From positions 1-64,000 of the forward strand of contig ONAN01000005.1 in the NCBI GenBank assembly GCA_900315805.1: a DNA stretch of 64,000 nt, given 5' to 3'. Positions 42,356 through 51,630 of the stretch are shown here, piece by piece; position 1 is the stretch's first letter; each line of letters opens with the position of its first letter. Both the position numbers and the translations under genes were made by a program. This DNA is from an uncultured Selenomonadales bacterium (lineage in GTDB: Bacteria > Bacillota > Negativicutes > Acidaminococcales > Acidaminococcaceae). Under the pieces are notes generated by a model that worked only from the letters and a program-made list of their open reading frames with translations, did no database searches and was not told the origin of the DNA.

Positions 42356-43933
42356 ATGTACAAAGTATTGGTAACGGAACGCATTTCGGACAAGGGTGTG
42401 GCAAAGCTCCAGGCCCAGCAGGATTTCCAGGTCGACGTGAAGCTGAACCTGCCGCGGGAAGAACTGCTGCAGATCATTCCGGATTACGACGCCATCGTCG
42501 TCCGTTCTGTCACGAAAATCAATGAGGAATTTTATGAACATGCCACGAACCTGAAGGTCGTGGGCCGCGCCGGCAACGGCGTCGACAACATTGAAATGGA
42601 AGGCGCCACGCAGCGCGGCATCATCGTCGTGAACACGCCGGAATCCAACATCATTTCGGCCTGCGAGCACACCATCGGCCTGCTGCTGGCTTCGTGCCGC
42701 AACACGGTGCGCGCCCATAAGATGATTGAGAGCCGCAAGTGGGACCGCGACGGCCTGAAGGGCATGGAACTGTACGGCAAGACGCTGGGCATCATCGGCC
42801 TCGGCCGTATCGGCGGCCTGTTGTCCACGCGTATGCAGGCGTTCGGCATGAAGATCATCGCCTATGATCCGTACATTGCCGATGCGCGCTTCAAGAAATA
42901 CAACGCCCGCAAGTGCGAGACCCTGGACGAACTGCTGAAGGACGCCGATGTCATCAGCATCCATACGCCGAAGACCGAAGAGACCATGAACATGATCACC
43001 TACAAGGAATGGCTCAAGTGCAAGAAGGGCGTCCGCGTCGTGAACTGCGCCCGCGGCGGCCTGTACAATGAGCAGGACCTGGCCCGCGCCATCAAGGAAG
43101 GCATTGTGGCCAGCGCCGGTATCGACGTGCTCGTGGACGAACCGAAACCCATTTCCCCGCTGATCGACCTGCCGCAGTGTGTCCTGACGCCGCATCTGGG
43201 CGCCGACACGTACGAGGCACAGGACAACGTGGGCCTCGCCATTGCGGAAGAAGTCATTGCGGCCCTGCACGGCGAAATCGTGGCCAACGCCGTCAACCTG
43301 CCGGCCCTGCCGGCCAGCGAGCTGGACGCCGTGAAGGTGCAGATGACCCTGGCCGAGGACCTGGGCAAACTGTATTACCAGCTGCAGCATGAGGCCATCA
43401 ACAAGGTGGAAGTCATCTACAGCGGCGCCATGGCCGAAATGGAGACGAACATGATCACCCGCGCCGTCCTCAAGGGCGTTTTCGAACCGGTCCTGAAGGA
43501 ACGCGTCAATTACGTCAATGCCATGATCACGGCCAACGGCCGCGGCGTGGAAGTCGTGGAAAGCAAGGAATCCGGCACGGTCAACCTGCTCCGCGTCAAC
43601 ATCTACACGAAGAGCGGCAAGTTCACCGTGGCGGGCAATACGACGCCGGAAGGCGCCATCCGCATCAAGGATATCGACGGCTACCAGTTCGACTGCGAAC
43701 CGGCACCGTACATGCTCGGCATCAACAACGTCGATAAACCGGGCATGATCGGCCGCATCGGCACGGTGCTCGGCGCGGAAAACGTCAACATCGGCAACAT
43801 GCAGGTCAGCCGCAACGCCAAGAACGATGTGGCCATGATGCTCATGACCGTCGACAGCGCGGTCGATCCGACGACGCTGCACACAATCCAGGCTTTCGAA
43901 GGCATCACCAAGGCGGCCAATATCCGCATGTGA
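42356..43933 (+). CDS. serA: D-3-phosphoglycerate dehydrogenase
   Basis: 525 aa, the long type. The N-terminal catalytic/NAD part has GRAGNGVDNIEMEGAT, GIIGLGRIGGLLSTRMQAFG, the VNCARGG Arg, the DVLVDEP Glu and TPHLGADT His. An intervening ASB domain (about 320-450) precedes a C-terminal ACT domain (from about 455, MLGINNVDKPGMIGRIGTVLG), the usual serine-feedback module. It oxidises 3-phosphoglycerate, the first step of serine synthesis. It is a single gene behind the T-box; AGGAGG precedes the ATG. Confidence 0.95.
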   Translation: MYKVLVTERISDKGVAKLQAQQDFQVDVKLNLPREELLQIIPDYDAIVVRSVTKINEEFYEHATNLKVVGRAGNGVDNIEMEGATQRGIIVVNTPESNIISACEHTIGLLLASCRNTVRAHKMIESRKWDRDGLKGMELYGKTLGIIGLGRIGGLLSTRMQAFGMKIIAYDPYIADARFKKYNARKCETLDELLKDADVISIHTPKTEETMNMITYKEWLKCKKGVRVVNCARGGLYNEQDLARAIKEGIVASAGIDVLVDEPKPISPLIDLPQCVLTPHLGADTYEAQDNVGLAIAEEVIAALHGEIVANAVNLPALPASELDAVKVQMTLAEDLGKLYYQLQHEAINKVEVIYSGAMAEMETNMITRAVLKGVFEPVLKERVNYVNAMITANGRGVEVVESKESGTVNLLRVNIYTKSGKFTVAGNTTPEGAIRIKDIDGYQFDCEPAPYMLGINNVDKPGMIGRIGTVLGAENVNIGNMQVSRNAKNDVAMMLMTVDSAVDPTTLHTIQAFEGITKAANIRM

Positions 43934-43953
43934 CGGCAGCGCAAGGTATCCGG

Positions 43954-43971
43954 CCGGCCCCCCGGGGCCGG
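43954..43971 (+). other. GC-only hairpin downstream of serA
   Basis: CCGGCCCC and GGGGCCGG are separated by two C residues, 21 bases after the serA stop. There is no T-tract, so it is not a canonical intrinsic terminator. It could slow polymerase or protect the mRNA 3' end. Confidence 0.35.
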
Positions 43972-44026
43972 GTTGGGAAATACACAGTAAATTCACAAAC
44001 TTTTCCGTGCATTTCCCGGCGGAATC

Positions 44027-44035
44027 TGTTATACT
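44027..44035 (+). promoter_or_regulatory. Extended -10 promoter of the candidate small RNA
   Basis: TGTTATACT (TGn plus TATACT) with a poor -35. It places a transcription start near 44042, at the 5' arm of a long-range stem in the candidate RNA. Confidence 0.45.
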
Positions 44036-44041
44036 AAGCCT

Positions 44042-44237
44042 AGCAGTGTGAATCCCTACAAAAATCGTAGCCGATTCTGCCGCTGCGGTAAAACAGCCAA
44101 ATGCGGGCTGTGCCCGGTGCACGGTCCTCATCAATATAACTCTCTTTCCCTTATAATCCTATATCTTGTTTTCTTTTCACGTGTCTGTGTTTCACGATGC
44201 AGGTACATACCGGCAGGTTTCTGCCGGTTTTTTTTTG
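44042..44237 (+). ncRNA. Candidate structured small RNA (6S-like), about 195 nt
   Basis: A 440-base gap between serA and the permease holds no credible gene but does hold its own promoter and terminator. Within it, GCAGTGTGAA (44043-44052) can pair with TTCACGATGC (44191-44200), apart from a 2x2 internal loop, closing the whole molecule. An apical hairpin ACAGCC (44093-44098) / GGCTGT (44106-44111) lies between, with long unpaired pyrimidine-rich flanks (CTCTCTTTCCCTTATAATCC). Closing stem, large central bubble and apical hairpin, about 190 nt long, resemble 6S RNA. I could not verify by alignment; an unrelated RNA or untranslated leader is possible. Confidence 0.4.
44209..44236 (+). terminator. 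Intrinsic terminator of the candidate small RNA
   Basis: ACCGGCAG, loop GTTT, CTGCCGGT, then a run of nine T residues: a strong terminator inside an intergenic region, 137 bases before the next gene. Confidence 0.92.
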
Positions 44238-44310
44238 CACGTTCCAAGGGTCCGGAACGGAGAATTTTGCGGCGGGACGGGAAATACATCTGCCCAAGGA
44301 GGGCGCCATA

Positions 44311-44319
44311 TGATATAAT
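44311..44319 (+). promoter_or_regulatory. Extended -10 promoter of the permease gene
   Basis: TGATATAAT, followed 10 bases later by a second TATAAT (44324-44329). Either would give a short leader for the permease at 44374, independent of the upstream RNA. Confidence 0.55.
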
Positions 44320-44373
44320 TAGGTATAATTTTTTGTGCCGCCGTGGCACACCGCATACTGAGGGAGGTCCATC

Positions 44374-45762
44374 ATGCAAGAGGGTATCTTAGAGAGGGTA
44401 TTTCATTTGAAGGAAAACGGGACAACGGTCCGTACGGAACTGATGGCCGGTCTGACGACGTTCATGACCATGGCCTATATCCTGGCCGTCAACCCGTCGA
44501 TTCTGAGCGTCACCGGCATGGATAAGGGGGCCCTGCTCACCGTCACGGCGCTGGCTTCGTGCCTGGCGACCCTGATGATGGCGGCCTTTGCCAACTATCC
44601 GTTCGCCTTGTCCGCCGGCATGGGCCTGAACGCCTATTTCGCCTTCACCGTCGTCAAGCAGATGGGCTATTCCTGGGAAATGGCCCTGGCCGCGGTCTTC
44701 GTGGAAGGCATCATCTTCATCGTCATGTCCCTGACCAATATCCGGCAGGCCATCTTCAACACGATTCCGTTGAGCATGAAGCAGGCCGTGTCCGTCGGCA
44801 TCGGCTTGTTCATCGCCCTCATCGGCCTGTTCAACGCCCATGTCATCGTGGCGAACCCGGCGACGAAGATCGCCCTGTTCTCCTTTAAGCAGTCCCTGCT
44901 GGGCGGCACGTTCCACAGCGTCGGCATCACGGTCGTCCTGTCCCTGATCGGCATCCTGGCCACGGGCATCATGATGGCCAAGAACATCAAGGGCAATATC
45001 CTGTGGGGTATCCTGCTGACCTGGCTGCTGGGCGTCGTGTGCGAGCTGACGGGCCTCTATGTGCCCAACCCGAAACTGGGTATGTTCAGCGTGCTGCCGA
45101 ACTTCTCCGCCGGCCTGGCTTCGTTCCTGCCGGCTGATCCGTCGCCGATCTTCCTGAAACTGGATCTGTCCCGGGTGGCGTCCCTGGATTTCCTGGTCGT
45201 CGTCCTGGCCTTCCTCTTCGTCGACCTCTTTGATACGCTGGGCACGCTGATGGGCGTTGCCTCGAAAGCCGACATGCTGCGTCCGGACGGGACCCTGCCC
45301 CGCATCAAGGGCGCCCTCATGGCCGATGCCTGCGGCACCGTGCTCGGCTCCCTCATGGGCACCAGCACCGTCACGACCTTCGTCGAAAGCGCCTCGGGCG
45401 TCAGCGAAGGCGGCCGCACGGGCCTGACGAGCGTCACCGTCGCCGTCCTCTTCTTCCTGTCCCTGTTCCTGTCGCCGATCTTCATGGCCATTCCGGCTTT
45501 CGCCACGGCTCCGGCCCTGGTCATCGTCGGATTCCTCATGGTTTCGTCCATCACGAAGATCGACTTCACGAATCTGACGGAAGCGATTCCGGCGTATATC
45601 TGCATCATCGCCATGCCGTTCGCTTACAGCATTTCCGAAGGCATCTCCTTCGGCATCATTTCCTACGCCATCATCAACACCCTCACGGGCCATGCCAAAC
45701 GGGTGAGCCCGCTGATGTATGTTTTGGCGGTCATCTTCATCTGCAAGTACATCTTATTGTAA
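44374..45762 (+). CDS. NCS2/AzgA-family purine permease
   Basis: 462 aa, about 12-14 membrane helices. The N-terminal family pattern [28 protein letters not shown] is followed by [34 protein letters not shown] and [26 protein letters not shown], all diagnostic of the AzgA (adenine/guanine/hypoxanthine) branch of NCS2. It imports purine bases with protons. GAGGGAGG precedes the ATG. No purine riboswitch is seen in its leader. Confidence 0.93.
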   Translation: MQEGILERVFHLKENGTTVRTELMAGLTTFMTMAYILAVNPSILSVTGMDKGALLTVTALASCLATLMMAAFANYPFALSAGMGLNAYFAFTVVKQMGYSWEMALAAVFVEGIIFIVMSLTNIRQAIFNTIPLSMKQAVSVGIGLFIALIGLFNAHVIVANPATKIALFSFKQSLLGGTFHSVGITVVLSLIGILATGIMMAKNIKGNILWGILLTWLLGVVCELTGLYVPNPKLGMFSVLPNFSAGLASFLPADPSPIFLKLDLSRVASLDFLVVVLAFLFVDLFDTLGTLMGVASKADMLRPDGTLPRIKGALMADACGTVLGSLMGTSTVTTFVESASGVSEGGRTGLTSVTVAVLFFLSLFLSPIFMAIPAFATAPALVIVGFLMVSSITKIDFTNLTEAIPAYICIIAMPFAYSISEGISFGIISYAIINTLTGHAKRVSPLMYVLAVIFICKYILL

Positions 45763-45794
45763 CGAACGTTACACAAATAAATTTACACTTCATA

Positions 45795-45823
45795 TTGACT
45801 TGTCAGCAAATATTTGCGATAAT
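45795..45823 (+). promoter_or_regulatory. Promoter of the leuCDB T-box transcript
   Basis: TTGACT (45795-45800), 17 bp, GATAAT (45818-45823). It lies 33 bases after the permease stop, in an AT-rich patch with no terminator visible between them. Confidence 0.8.
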
Positions 45824-45834
45824 GTAACAGTAGT

Positions 45835-46073
45835 CCTGATGCATTGGGACAAAGAAAGGCGAAGAACGGAAATTGACCATCTTCGACCCGCCAAAGAGAG
45901 GAAGCGGCCGGTGCAAGCTTCCGCGGAGGGGTGGTCATCTGGGCCGGGAGCCGTGGCCGGGAACAGAGTACCGGCTGCCGTGGCAGCGCGTCAAGCAGTG
46001 CACAATGAAGTGATAAACCAGGGTGGTACCGCGAATTTTCGCCCCTGTCTGCAAGAGCAGGCAGGGGCGTTTT
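45835..46073 (+). promoter_or_regulatory. T-box riboswitch controlling leuCDB
   Basis: Stem I AGAGAG block near 45895 with GGTGCAA following, a canonical T-box AGGGTGGTACCGCG (46020-46033), and a terminator of 13 paired bases (CGCCCCTGTCTGC / GCAGGCAGGGGCG, 46040-46069) then TTTTC. The UGGU bulge predicts discriminator A, consistent with tRNA-Leu. A Leu codon CUG occurs at 45939-45941 in the 3' part of Stem I, but I could not assign the specifier with confidence. Gene context makes leucine the likely ligand tRNA. Confidence 0.92.
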
Positions 46074-46129
46074 CTATGAGTGAACACAGGGCAGACGGAC
46101 TGCCCGCAAGAGAAGGAGAGTGTATTGTT

Positions 46130-47395
46130 ATGGGAATGACGATGACACAGAAGATTCTGGCCAACCATGTCGGCCGTCCTTTTGTGGAAGAAGGGGACCT
46201 GCTGGTCTCCCAGGTGGATCTGGTGCTGGCGAACGACATTACGGGACCGCCCGCCATCAACGTGTTCAATGAAATCGGAGTGCCGGTCTTCGACAAGGAC
46301 AAAATCGCCCTGGTGCCGGACCATTTTTCGCCGTGCAAGGATATCAAGTCCGCCACGTTGTGCAAGCAGATGCGCGATTTCGCCCGCAAGCATCAGATTA
46401 CGAACTATTTCGAAGTAGGCCGCATGGGCATCGAACACGCCCTGCTGCCGAACAAGGGCCTCGTCGCCCCCGGTGAGATCATCGTCGGCGCCGACTCCCA
46501 CACCTGCACCTATGGTGCCCTGAACGCCCTGTCCACCGGCATGGGCCAGACCGATATCGGCTGCGCCATGGCCAGCGGCACGGCCTGGTTCAAAGTGCCT
46601 GCGGCCATCAAGGTCGAATTGACGGGTAAGATGCCCAAGTATGTCAAGGGCAAAGACCTGATCCTCACACTGATCGGCATGATCGGCGTCGACGGCGCCC
46701 GCTACCAGAGCCTGGAATTCACGGGACCCGGCGTTCACGAACTGGATATGTCCGACCGCTTCACCATCTGCAACATGGCCATCGAGGCCGGCGGCAAGAA
46801 CGGCATCTTCCCCGTGGACGACAAGACGGAAGCCTTCCTGAAGGGCCGCGTCACCCGTCCGTGGAAAGCCGTGGAACCCGATCCGGACGCCCATTACGTG
46901 CGGACGGTCCGGATTGATTTGAGCAAACTGGTGCCGGTCACGGCCTATCCGCACCTGCCGGAAAACACGCACCCCGTCAGCGAATCCCATGACATCGTCA
47001 TCGACCAGGTCGTCATCGGGTCCTGCACGAACGGCCGGCTGGAAGACCTGGCCCAGGCCGCCGAAGTGCTGAAGGACCATAAAGTTTGCGACCATGTGCG
47101 CTGCATCATCATCCCGGCCACGCAGGAAATTTACGAAGAGGCCATCCGCCTCGGCTATATCGACACCTTCATCAAGGCCAACGCGGCCGTTTCGACGCCG
47201 ACGTGCGGTCCCTGCCTGGGCGGCTACATGGGCATCCTGGCGGCAGGCGAGCGCTGCGTTTCCACGACGAACCGCAATTTCCGCGGCCGCATGGGACACG
47301 TGGACAGCGAAGTCTACCTGGCCAGCCCCTACACCGCGGCGGCCAGCGCCGTGAAAGGCTATATCGCTTCGGCAGAGGAGGTGCTGGGAAAATGA
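46130..47395 (+). CDS. leuC: 3-isopropylmalate dehydratase large subunit
   Basis: 421 aa, the short (archaeal/Firmicutes-type) LeuC. The 4Fe-4S ligands lie in VIGSCTNGR and CGPCLGG, and the N-terminal pattern [20 protein letters not shown] is typical. It isomerises 2-isopropylmalate to 3-isopropylmalate with LeuD. Start at ATG 46130 (AGAAGGAG upstream); ATGs at 46136 and 46142 are alternatives. The upstream extension of the frame runs through the T-box and is rejected. The end overlaps leuD by 4 bases. leuA is not in the window. Confidence 0.95.
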   Translation: MGMTMTQKILANHVGRPFVEEGDLLVSQVDLVLANDITGPPAINVFNEIGVPVFDKDKIALVPDHFSPCKDIKSATLCKQMRDFARKHQITNYFEVGRMGIEHALLPNKGLVAPGEIIVGADSHTCTYGALNALSTGMGQTDIGCAMASGTAWFKVPAAIKVELTGKMPKYVKGKDLILTLIGMIGVDGARYQSLEFTGPGVHELDMSDRFTICNMAIEAGGKNGIFPVDDKTEAFLKGRVTRPWKAVEPDPDAHYVRTVRIDLSKLVPVTAYPHLPENTHPVSESHDIVIDQVVIGSCTNGRLEDLAQAAEVLKDHKVCDHVRCIIIPATQEIYEEAIRLGYIDTFIKANAAVSTPTCGPCLGGYMGILAAGERCVSTTNRNFRGRMGHVDSEVYLASPYTAAASAVKGYIASAEEVLGK

Positions 47396-47877
47396 GCAAG
47401 ATCTGGCGTTATGGAGACCACGTGGACACGGATGTCATCATTCCGGCCCGCTATCTGAACATTGCAGACTTCAAGGAACTGGCGGAACACGCCATGGAAG
47501 ATATCGATACCTCGTTCGCGCCGAACGTAAAACCCGGTGATGTCATCGTGGCCGGCAAGAACTTCGGCTGCGGCTCCTCCCGGGAGCACGCGCCCGTCGT
47601 CCTCAAGGTGAAGGGCGTCAAGTGCATCGTGGCGGACAGTTTCGCCCGTATCTTTTACCGCAATGCCATCAACATCGGCCTGCCGGTCCTGGAAATCGGG
47701 AACGAGGTCGAACAGATCGAGGCCGGCGACGATGTCGAAGTGGACACGCAGACCGGCACGGTCGTGGTGAAGAACAAGGGTATCACCATCAAGACGAAAC
47801 CGCTGCCCGATTTCTGCCGCCATATCGGCGAGGCAGGCGGCCTGGTGAACTACGTCAAGAGCCAGTTGAAAAAGTAA
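47392..47877 (+). CDS. leuD: 3-isopropylmalate dehydratase small subunit
   Basis: 161 aa. Swivel-domain motifs [17 protein letters not shown] and [18 protein letters not shown]. It partners LeuC. It starts within the leuC stop (ATGA) and ends 14 bases before leuB. Confidence 0.95.
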   Translation: MSKIWRYGDHVDTDVIIPARYLNIADFKELAEHAMEDIDTSFAPNVKPGDVIVAGKNFGCGSSREHAPVVLKVKGVKCIVADSFARIFYRNAINIGLPVLEIGNEVEQIEAGDDVEVDTQTGTVVVKNKGITIKTKPLPDFCRHIGEAGGLVNYVKSQLKK

Positions 47878-47891
47878 GGGAGGATCCATTC

Positions 47892-48968
47892 ATGAAGATT
47901 GTGTTGCTGCCGGGCGACGGAATTGGCCCGGAGATCATGGATGCCACGGTCAGCGTCATGGACGCGGCAGCCAAAAAGTTCGGCTTTACCCTGGAATACG
48001 ATAAGCAGCTGCTGGGCGGCTGCGCCATCGACGCCTACGGCGACCCCTTTCCGGAAGTGACGGAAAAGGCTGCCCACGCGGCGGACGCCGTCATGCTCGG
48101 TGCCGTCGGCGGCCCGAAATGGGACCATGTGGACCCGTCCATCCGCCCCGAAAAAGGCCTGCTGCGCATCCGTAAATCCCTGGGTCTGTACTGCAACCTG
48201 CGTCCCATGAAGGTCAGCCGTTTCACGACCCACCTGTCCCCGCTGAAGGAGGACCGCGTGGCCGGCACGGACCTGCTCATCGTCCGCGAACTGACGGGCG
48301 GCATCTATTTCGGCACCCACAATGAGGCGGCCCTCGTGAACGGCGTGGAAACGGCGTCCGACGTGGACCTCTACACCCGTCCCGAAGTGGAACGCATTGC
48401 CCGCAAGGCCTTCGAAGCGGCGAAGAAGCGCCGCGGCAAGGTATCGTCCGTCGACAAGGCGAACGTGCTGGCCGAATCGCGCATGTGGCGCCGCATTGTG
48501 ACGGAAATGCAGGAAAAGGACTATCCCGACGTGGAACTGAACCATTTTTACGTGGACAACTGCGCCATGCAGCTCGTCCTCAATCCCGCCCAGTTCGACG
48601 TCATTTTGACGAACAACATTTTCGGCGACATCTTATCCGATGAAGCGTCCGTCCTGGGCGGTTCCATCGGCCTCTTGCCCAGCGCCAGCCTCGGCGACGG
48701 CACGGGCCTCTACGAGCCGATTCACGGCAGTGCGCCGGATATCGCCGGGCAGGGCATCGCCAACCCGACGGGCACCATCCTGTCGGCGGCCATGATGTTC
48801 CGCTATTCCCTGGACAAACCGGAAGCGGCCGACGCCATCGAAGCGGCGGTCGACAAGGTCTATGCCGACGGGTTCCGCACGCCGGACCTGGCCGGTGCGG
48901 GCCTGACGAAGGTCAACACGGCGAAACTGGGCGAACTGGTGGCACAGGCGGTGCTGGACGCCAAATAG
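47892..48968 (+). CDS. leuB: 3-isopropylmalate dehydrogenase
   Basis: 358 aa. N-terminal LLPGDGIGPEIM, ELTGGIYFG, the metal/NAD region NNIFGDILSDEASVLGGSIGLLPSASLG and EPIHGSAPDIAGQGIANP. It oxidatively decarboxylates 3-isopropylmalate. It is the last gene of the T-box operon; a terminator follows about 45 bases after the stop. Confidence 0.96.
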   Translation: MKIVLLPGDGIGPEIMDATVSVMDAAAKKFGFTLEYDKQLLGGCAIDAYGDPFPEVTEKAAHAADAVMLGAVGGPKWDHVDPSIRPEKGLLRIRKSLGLYCNLRPMKVSRFTTHLSPLKEDRVAGTDLLIVRELTGGIYFGTHNEAALVNGVETASDVDLYTRPEVERIARKAFEAAKKRRGKVSSVDKANVLAESRMWRRIVTEMQEKDYPDVELNHFYVDNCAMQLVLNPAQFDVILTNNIFGDILSDEASVLGGSIGLLPSASLGDGTGLYEPIHGSAPDIAGQGIANPTGTILSAAMMFRYSLDKPEAADAIEAAVDKVYADGFRTPDLAGAGLTKVNTAKLGELVAQAVLDAK

Positions 48969-49013
48969 GGAATTGCCTTCCCACCCGGAAATGTATTACA
49001 ATAGAATCAGGTA

Positions 49014-49046
49014 CAGGCCCCCGGGCGATGTCCGGGGGCCTGTTTG
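49014..49046 (+). terminator. Intrinsic terminator after leuB
   Basis: Perfect 11-bp stem CAGGCCCCCGG / CCGGGGGCCTG with a 7-nt loop and a short TTTG tail. Confidence 0.8.
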
Positions 49047-49097
49047 ATTGTACGAAGCGGCAGTTGTGTGCAGACCGCGGAAAGGAAGCAGACCGTC

Positions 49098-50732
49098 ATG
49101 TCCAACCGGTTCCCACCGTATATTGTGCAGATCCTGTCGGCCCTGACGGCCGCGGGTTACGAAGCCTACGTCGTGGGCGGCGCCGTGCGGGACCTGCTTT
49201 CCGGCCAGACGCCGGGCGATTTCGATGTGACGACGTCCGCCCGGCCGGAACAGGTCTGCGAAATTGCCAGCCGCAAAGGCTGGAAGATCGTGGACAAGCT
49301 GGGCCAGAACATGGGCGTCGTCGTGGTCGTCGTGGACGGCCACGGCACCGAAGTGGCGACTTTCCGCGGCGAACGCTACAGCACGGACGTCCACCGGCCC
49401 GCCGAAGTCTGGTTCTGCGACAACCTGCGGGACGACCTGTCCCGCCGCGATTTTACGGTAAACGCCATGGCCATGGACCTGGACGGCCGGGTCTACGACT
49501 ACTACGGCGGCCAGGAAGACCTGAAACGGCGCATTCTGCGCACTGTCGGCGACCCGCGCCGGCGCTACGCCGAAGACGCCCTGCGCATGTACCGGGCCTG
49601 CCGGTTCGTCGCCCAGCTCGACTTTACGTACGTAGAAGGCAGCGACACACCGGACGACGTGCGCTGGGACTACGATCCCGCCCGGTCCCTGGAAGACAAC
49701 CTGCGCCGCGGCGCCGCCGAAGCGGCGGCCTTCGAAGCGGAGCACGGTACGCCCTATGGTTTCGGCATGCCCGGCACACCCTATTTTCTCCGCAAACGCT
49801 ATGTGTTTGATACCTCGCGCTGTAAGGAACTCTCCCTGGAGCGGGTCCGGACGGAGCTGGAGAAGATGCTCACGTCCCGGGCGGCCGGCAAAGGCCTTAT
49901 GCTGTACCTGGCCACCGGCCTGGCGGATTGCTCCTGCCGCGTCCGCGAGCGCGGGCAGGACACGTACGTGCCCGTCCTGCCGGAACTGCGCCACCTGGTC
50001 AATCTGCACCAGAACCCCCGCTACCATTGCTACGATGTCTGGGAACATACGCTGCAGGCCGTGGACAACGGCCCGCGCGACCTGATCCTGCGCTGGGCCC
50101 TGCTCCTGCACGATGTGGCCAAAGGCCTGCCCGGCGTGCGGGGCGTCAACAAGGAGGGGCAGCCCAGTGACCACGGCCACGAAAAGGAGAGCGCCAAACT
50201 GGCCCAGGGAATCTTCCCGCGCCTCGGCTACGCCCGTCCCTTCGTGAAACGCGCCGTGTGGCTCATTGCCAACCACATGCGCTTTGCCCCCATGCTTATC
50301 GCCAAAAAGAACACCCTGTACCGCTGGGTGCGCAGCGAAGCCGCCAGCGGCCGTTTCCGCAGCGAAGCCGAGCTCGCCGAAGCCTACGCCCAGGTAGCCG
50401 CCGTCTTCCTCGCCGACATGGGTGCTACCTGGTCCGGCATCCGCCACGACCCCGTCTTCGACGACGGCCGCGCCCTCGCCCGCGAGGTCGTGCACATCGC
50501 CGCCACCGAAGTGCCGGTCCACACCGGCGACCTGGCCCTTTCCGGAAAAGATGTCCAGGGACTTCTGCCTCCGCAAAGTCCCCTGACGGTGGGCGAAGCC
50601 CTGCAGTACCTGCTGCGGCGTGTGCAGAACGGCAGCGCTGCCAACGACGCGGAAGCCCTGAAAGAACTGCTCCGGCACAAACTGGACCGGGAGCTGCATA
50701 AAGGAGGAACCGGAGATGACCCACAAGCTTAA
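49098..50732 (+). CDS. cca: CCA-adding tRNA nucleotidyltransferase with HD domain
   Basis: 544 aa. The N-terminal polymerase-beta fold has YVVGGAVRDLLSGQTPGDFDVTTSA (catalytic Asp pair), the RRDFTVNAMAMD motif and a tRNA-binding head DPRRRYAEDALRMYRACRF. A C-terminal HD phosphohydrolase domain (from about residue 310) has YDVWEHTLQAVDN and LLHDVAKG. It adds or repairs the tRNA 3' CCA. A roughly 60-residue Ala/Glu-rich insertion (about 185-235) makes it longer than many homologues. Start at ATG 49098 with AAAGGAAG upstream; it overlaps the next gene by 17 bases. Confidence 0.94.
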   Translation: MSNRFPPYIVQILSALTAAGYEAYVVGGAVRDLLSGQTPGDFDVTTSARPEQVCEIASRKGWKIVDKLGQNMGVVVVVVDGHGTEVATFRGERYSTDVHRPAEVWFCDNLRDDLSRRDFTVNAMAMDLDGRVYDYYGGQEDLKRRILRTVGDPRRRYAEDALRMYRACRFVAQLDFTYVEGSDTPDDVRWDYDPARSLEDNLRRGAAEAAAFEAEHGTPYGFGMPGTPYFLRKRYVFDTSRCKELSLERVRTELEKMLTSRAAGKGLMLYLATGLADCSCRVRERGQDTYVPVLPELRHLVNLHQNPRYHCYDVWEHTLQAVDNGPRDLILRWALLLHDVAKGLPGVRGVNKEGQPSDHGHEKESAKLAQGIFPRLGYARPFVKRAVWLIANHMRFAPMLIAKKNTLYRWVRSEAASGRFRSEAELAEAYAQVAAVFLADMGATWSGIRHDPVFDDGRALAREVVHIAATEVPVHTGDLALSGKDVQGLLPPQSPLTVGEALQYLLRRVQNGSAANDAEALKELLRHKLDRELHKGGTGDDPQA

Positions 50733-51513
50733 ATACGTGGTCCTGCCCGTGGCCCTTGCCATGATTGTGACAGGCCTCAACATACTGCAGCATGCCGATG
50801 CGGAAGAAGCGGGCCCGCTGACGAGCTTGACCAACAGCATCATCGCCGTCCTGCAGCAGGATGGCGGCGGTGCCAATGCCGTCCTGCACCAGGCCGATGT
50901 GAAAGACTCGCCGTACTTCAAGCACGTCGATGTGTATCACCTCAAGAACGGCGGCTCCCTGACCATCCTGGAACAATACAAGACCACGCAGCAGCATACG
51001 GAATACACCTGCGGCCCGGCCGCGGCCTGGACCGTGATGACCCATTTCCTGGGTACGGCGCCGGACGACGAACTGGCCATCGCCAAAGTCATGAATACCC
51101 ACACGGCGTCCATGAAGGATCCCGGCACCAACACGCGCAACATGTCCCGGTACTTTGAACAGAAAGGCTGGACCGTCCACAATGCCCTCAAGGACGGCTC
51201 GCCCAAGGACTTTGAAGCCTTCCGGGCCTTCGTCCTGAAAAACCTGAAGGCCGGCACGCCCATTATGGTGGAAAACATCGACTGGGGCGGCCACTGGCGC
51301 GTCATTATCGGCTATGACACCATGGGCGACGACAAGGATGCCAACGACGTCCTGATCCTCGCCGATCCCTACGATACCACGGACCACCTGCAGGACGGGT
51401 ACAACCTCGTTTCCGCCGAGCGGTTCTACTACTCCTGGTTCGACGCCCACCTGTTCAAAAAAGGCGAACAGCAACGGCAGTGGGTGACGGCGGTGCCGCC
51501 GCGCCAGGAATGA
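50716..51513 (+). CDS. Exported papain-fold (C39-like) protein
   Basis: 265 aa. An N-terminal signal or anchor (LKYVVLPVALAMIVTGLNIL) is followed by a C39-like domain: the Cys motif EYTCGPAAAWTVMTHFLG (near residue 100) and the His motif GGHWRVIIGYD (near residue 195), followed by VLILADPYD with a possible Asp. The Cys-His pair is intact, so a periplasmic peptidase or related activity is plausible; substrate unknown. It is probably co-transcribed with cca (17-base overlap, AAAGGAGG site). Confidence 0.8.
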   Translation: MTHKLKYVVLPVALAMIVTGLNILQHADAEEAGPLTSLTNSIIAVLQQDGGGANAVLHQADVKDSPYFKHVDVYHLKNGGSLTILEQYKTTQQHTEYTCGPAAAWTVMTHFLGTAPDDELAIAKVMNTHTASMKDPGTNTRNMSRYFEQKGWTVHNALKDGSPKDFEAFRAFVLKNLKAGTPIMVENIDWGGHWRVIIGYDTMGDDKDANDVLILADPYDTTDHLQDGYNLVSAERFYYSWFDAHLFKKGEQQRQWVTAVPPRQE

Positions 51514-51540
51514 CCGGAAGTTCATCGATGCATAAAATAA

Positions 51541-51585
51541 CCCCATGACACAGCAATCCGCATGGATTGCTGTCATGGGGTTTTT
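51541..51585 (+). terminator. Intrinsic terminator
   Basis: CCCCATGAC / GTCATGGGG, a 2-nt bulge, AGCAATCC / GGATTGCT, loop GCAT, then five T residues. It ends the cca unit and faces the convergent LysR gene. Confidence 0.9.
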
Positions 51586-51630
51586 ATGTTGGCCGGGCTT
51601 AAAGATTCCTTGACAACCCCTAAATAAACC

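Noticed and set aside
43954-43971. GC hairpin after serA as an intrinsic terminator
   Set aside because: No T-tract follows, and the loop is only two bases. Kept only as a hairpin of unknown effect.
44041-44140. Cobalamin-riboswitch-like pieces (GTGTGAATCC, then GCCGCTGCGGTAA)
   Set aside because: The required downstream block (GCCACTG...GGGAAGGC) is absent, the spacing is wrong and the downstream gene is a purine permease. Resemblance looks accidental.
44140-44373. Purine riboswitch before the NCS2 permease
   Set aside because: TATAATCCTATAT looks like the start of the motif, but the conserved three-way-junction segments (GGT..G..AGTTTCTACC and the CCGTAAA-type loop) are missing.
44048-44392. 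Open frame of 114 codons between serA and the permease
   Set aside because: It runs through a strong terminator, lacks a ribosome site, has odd Cys/Arg composition and overlaps the permease start.
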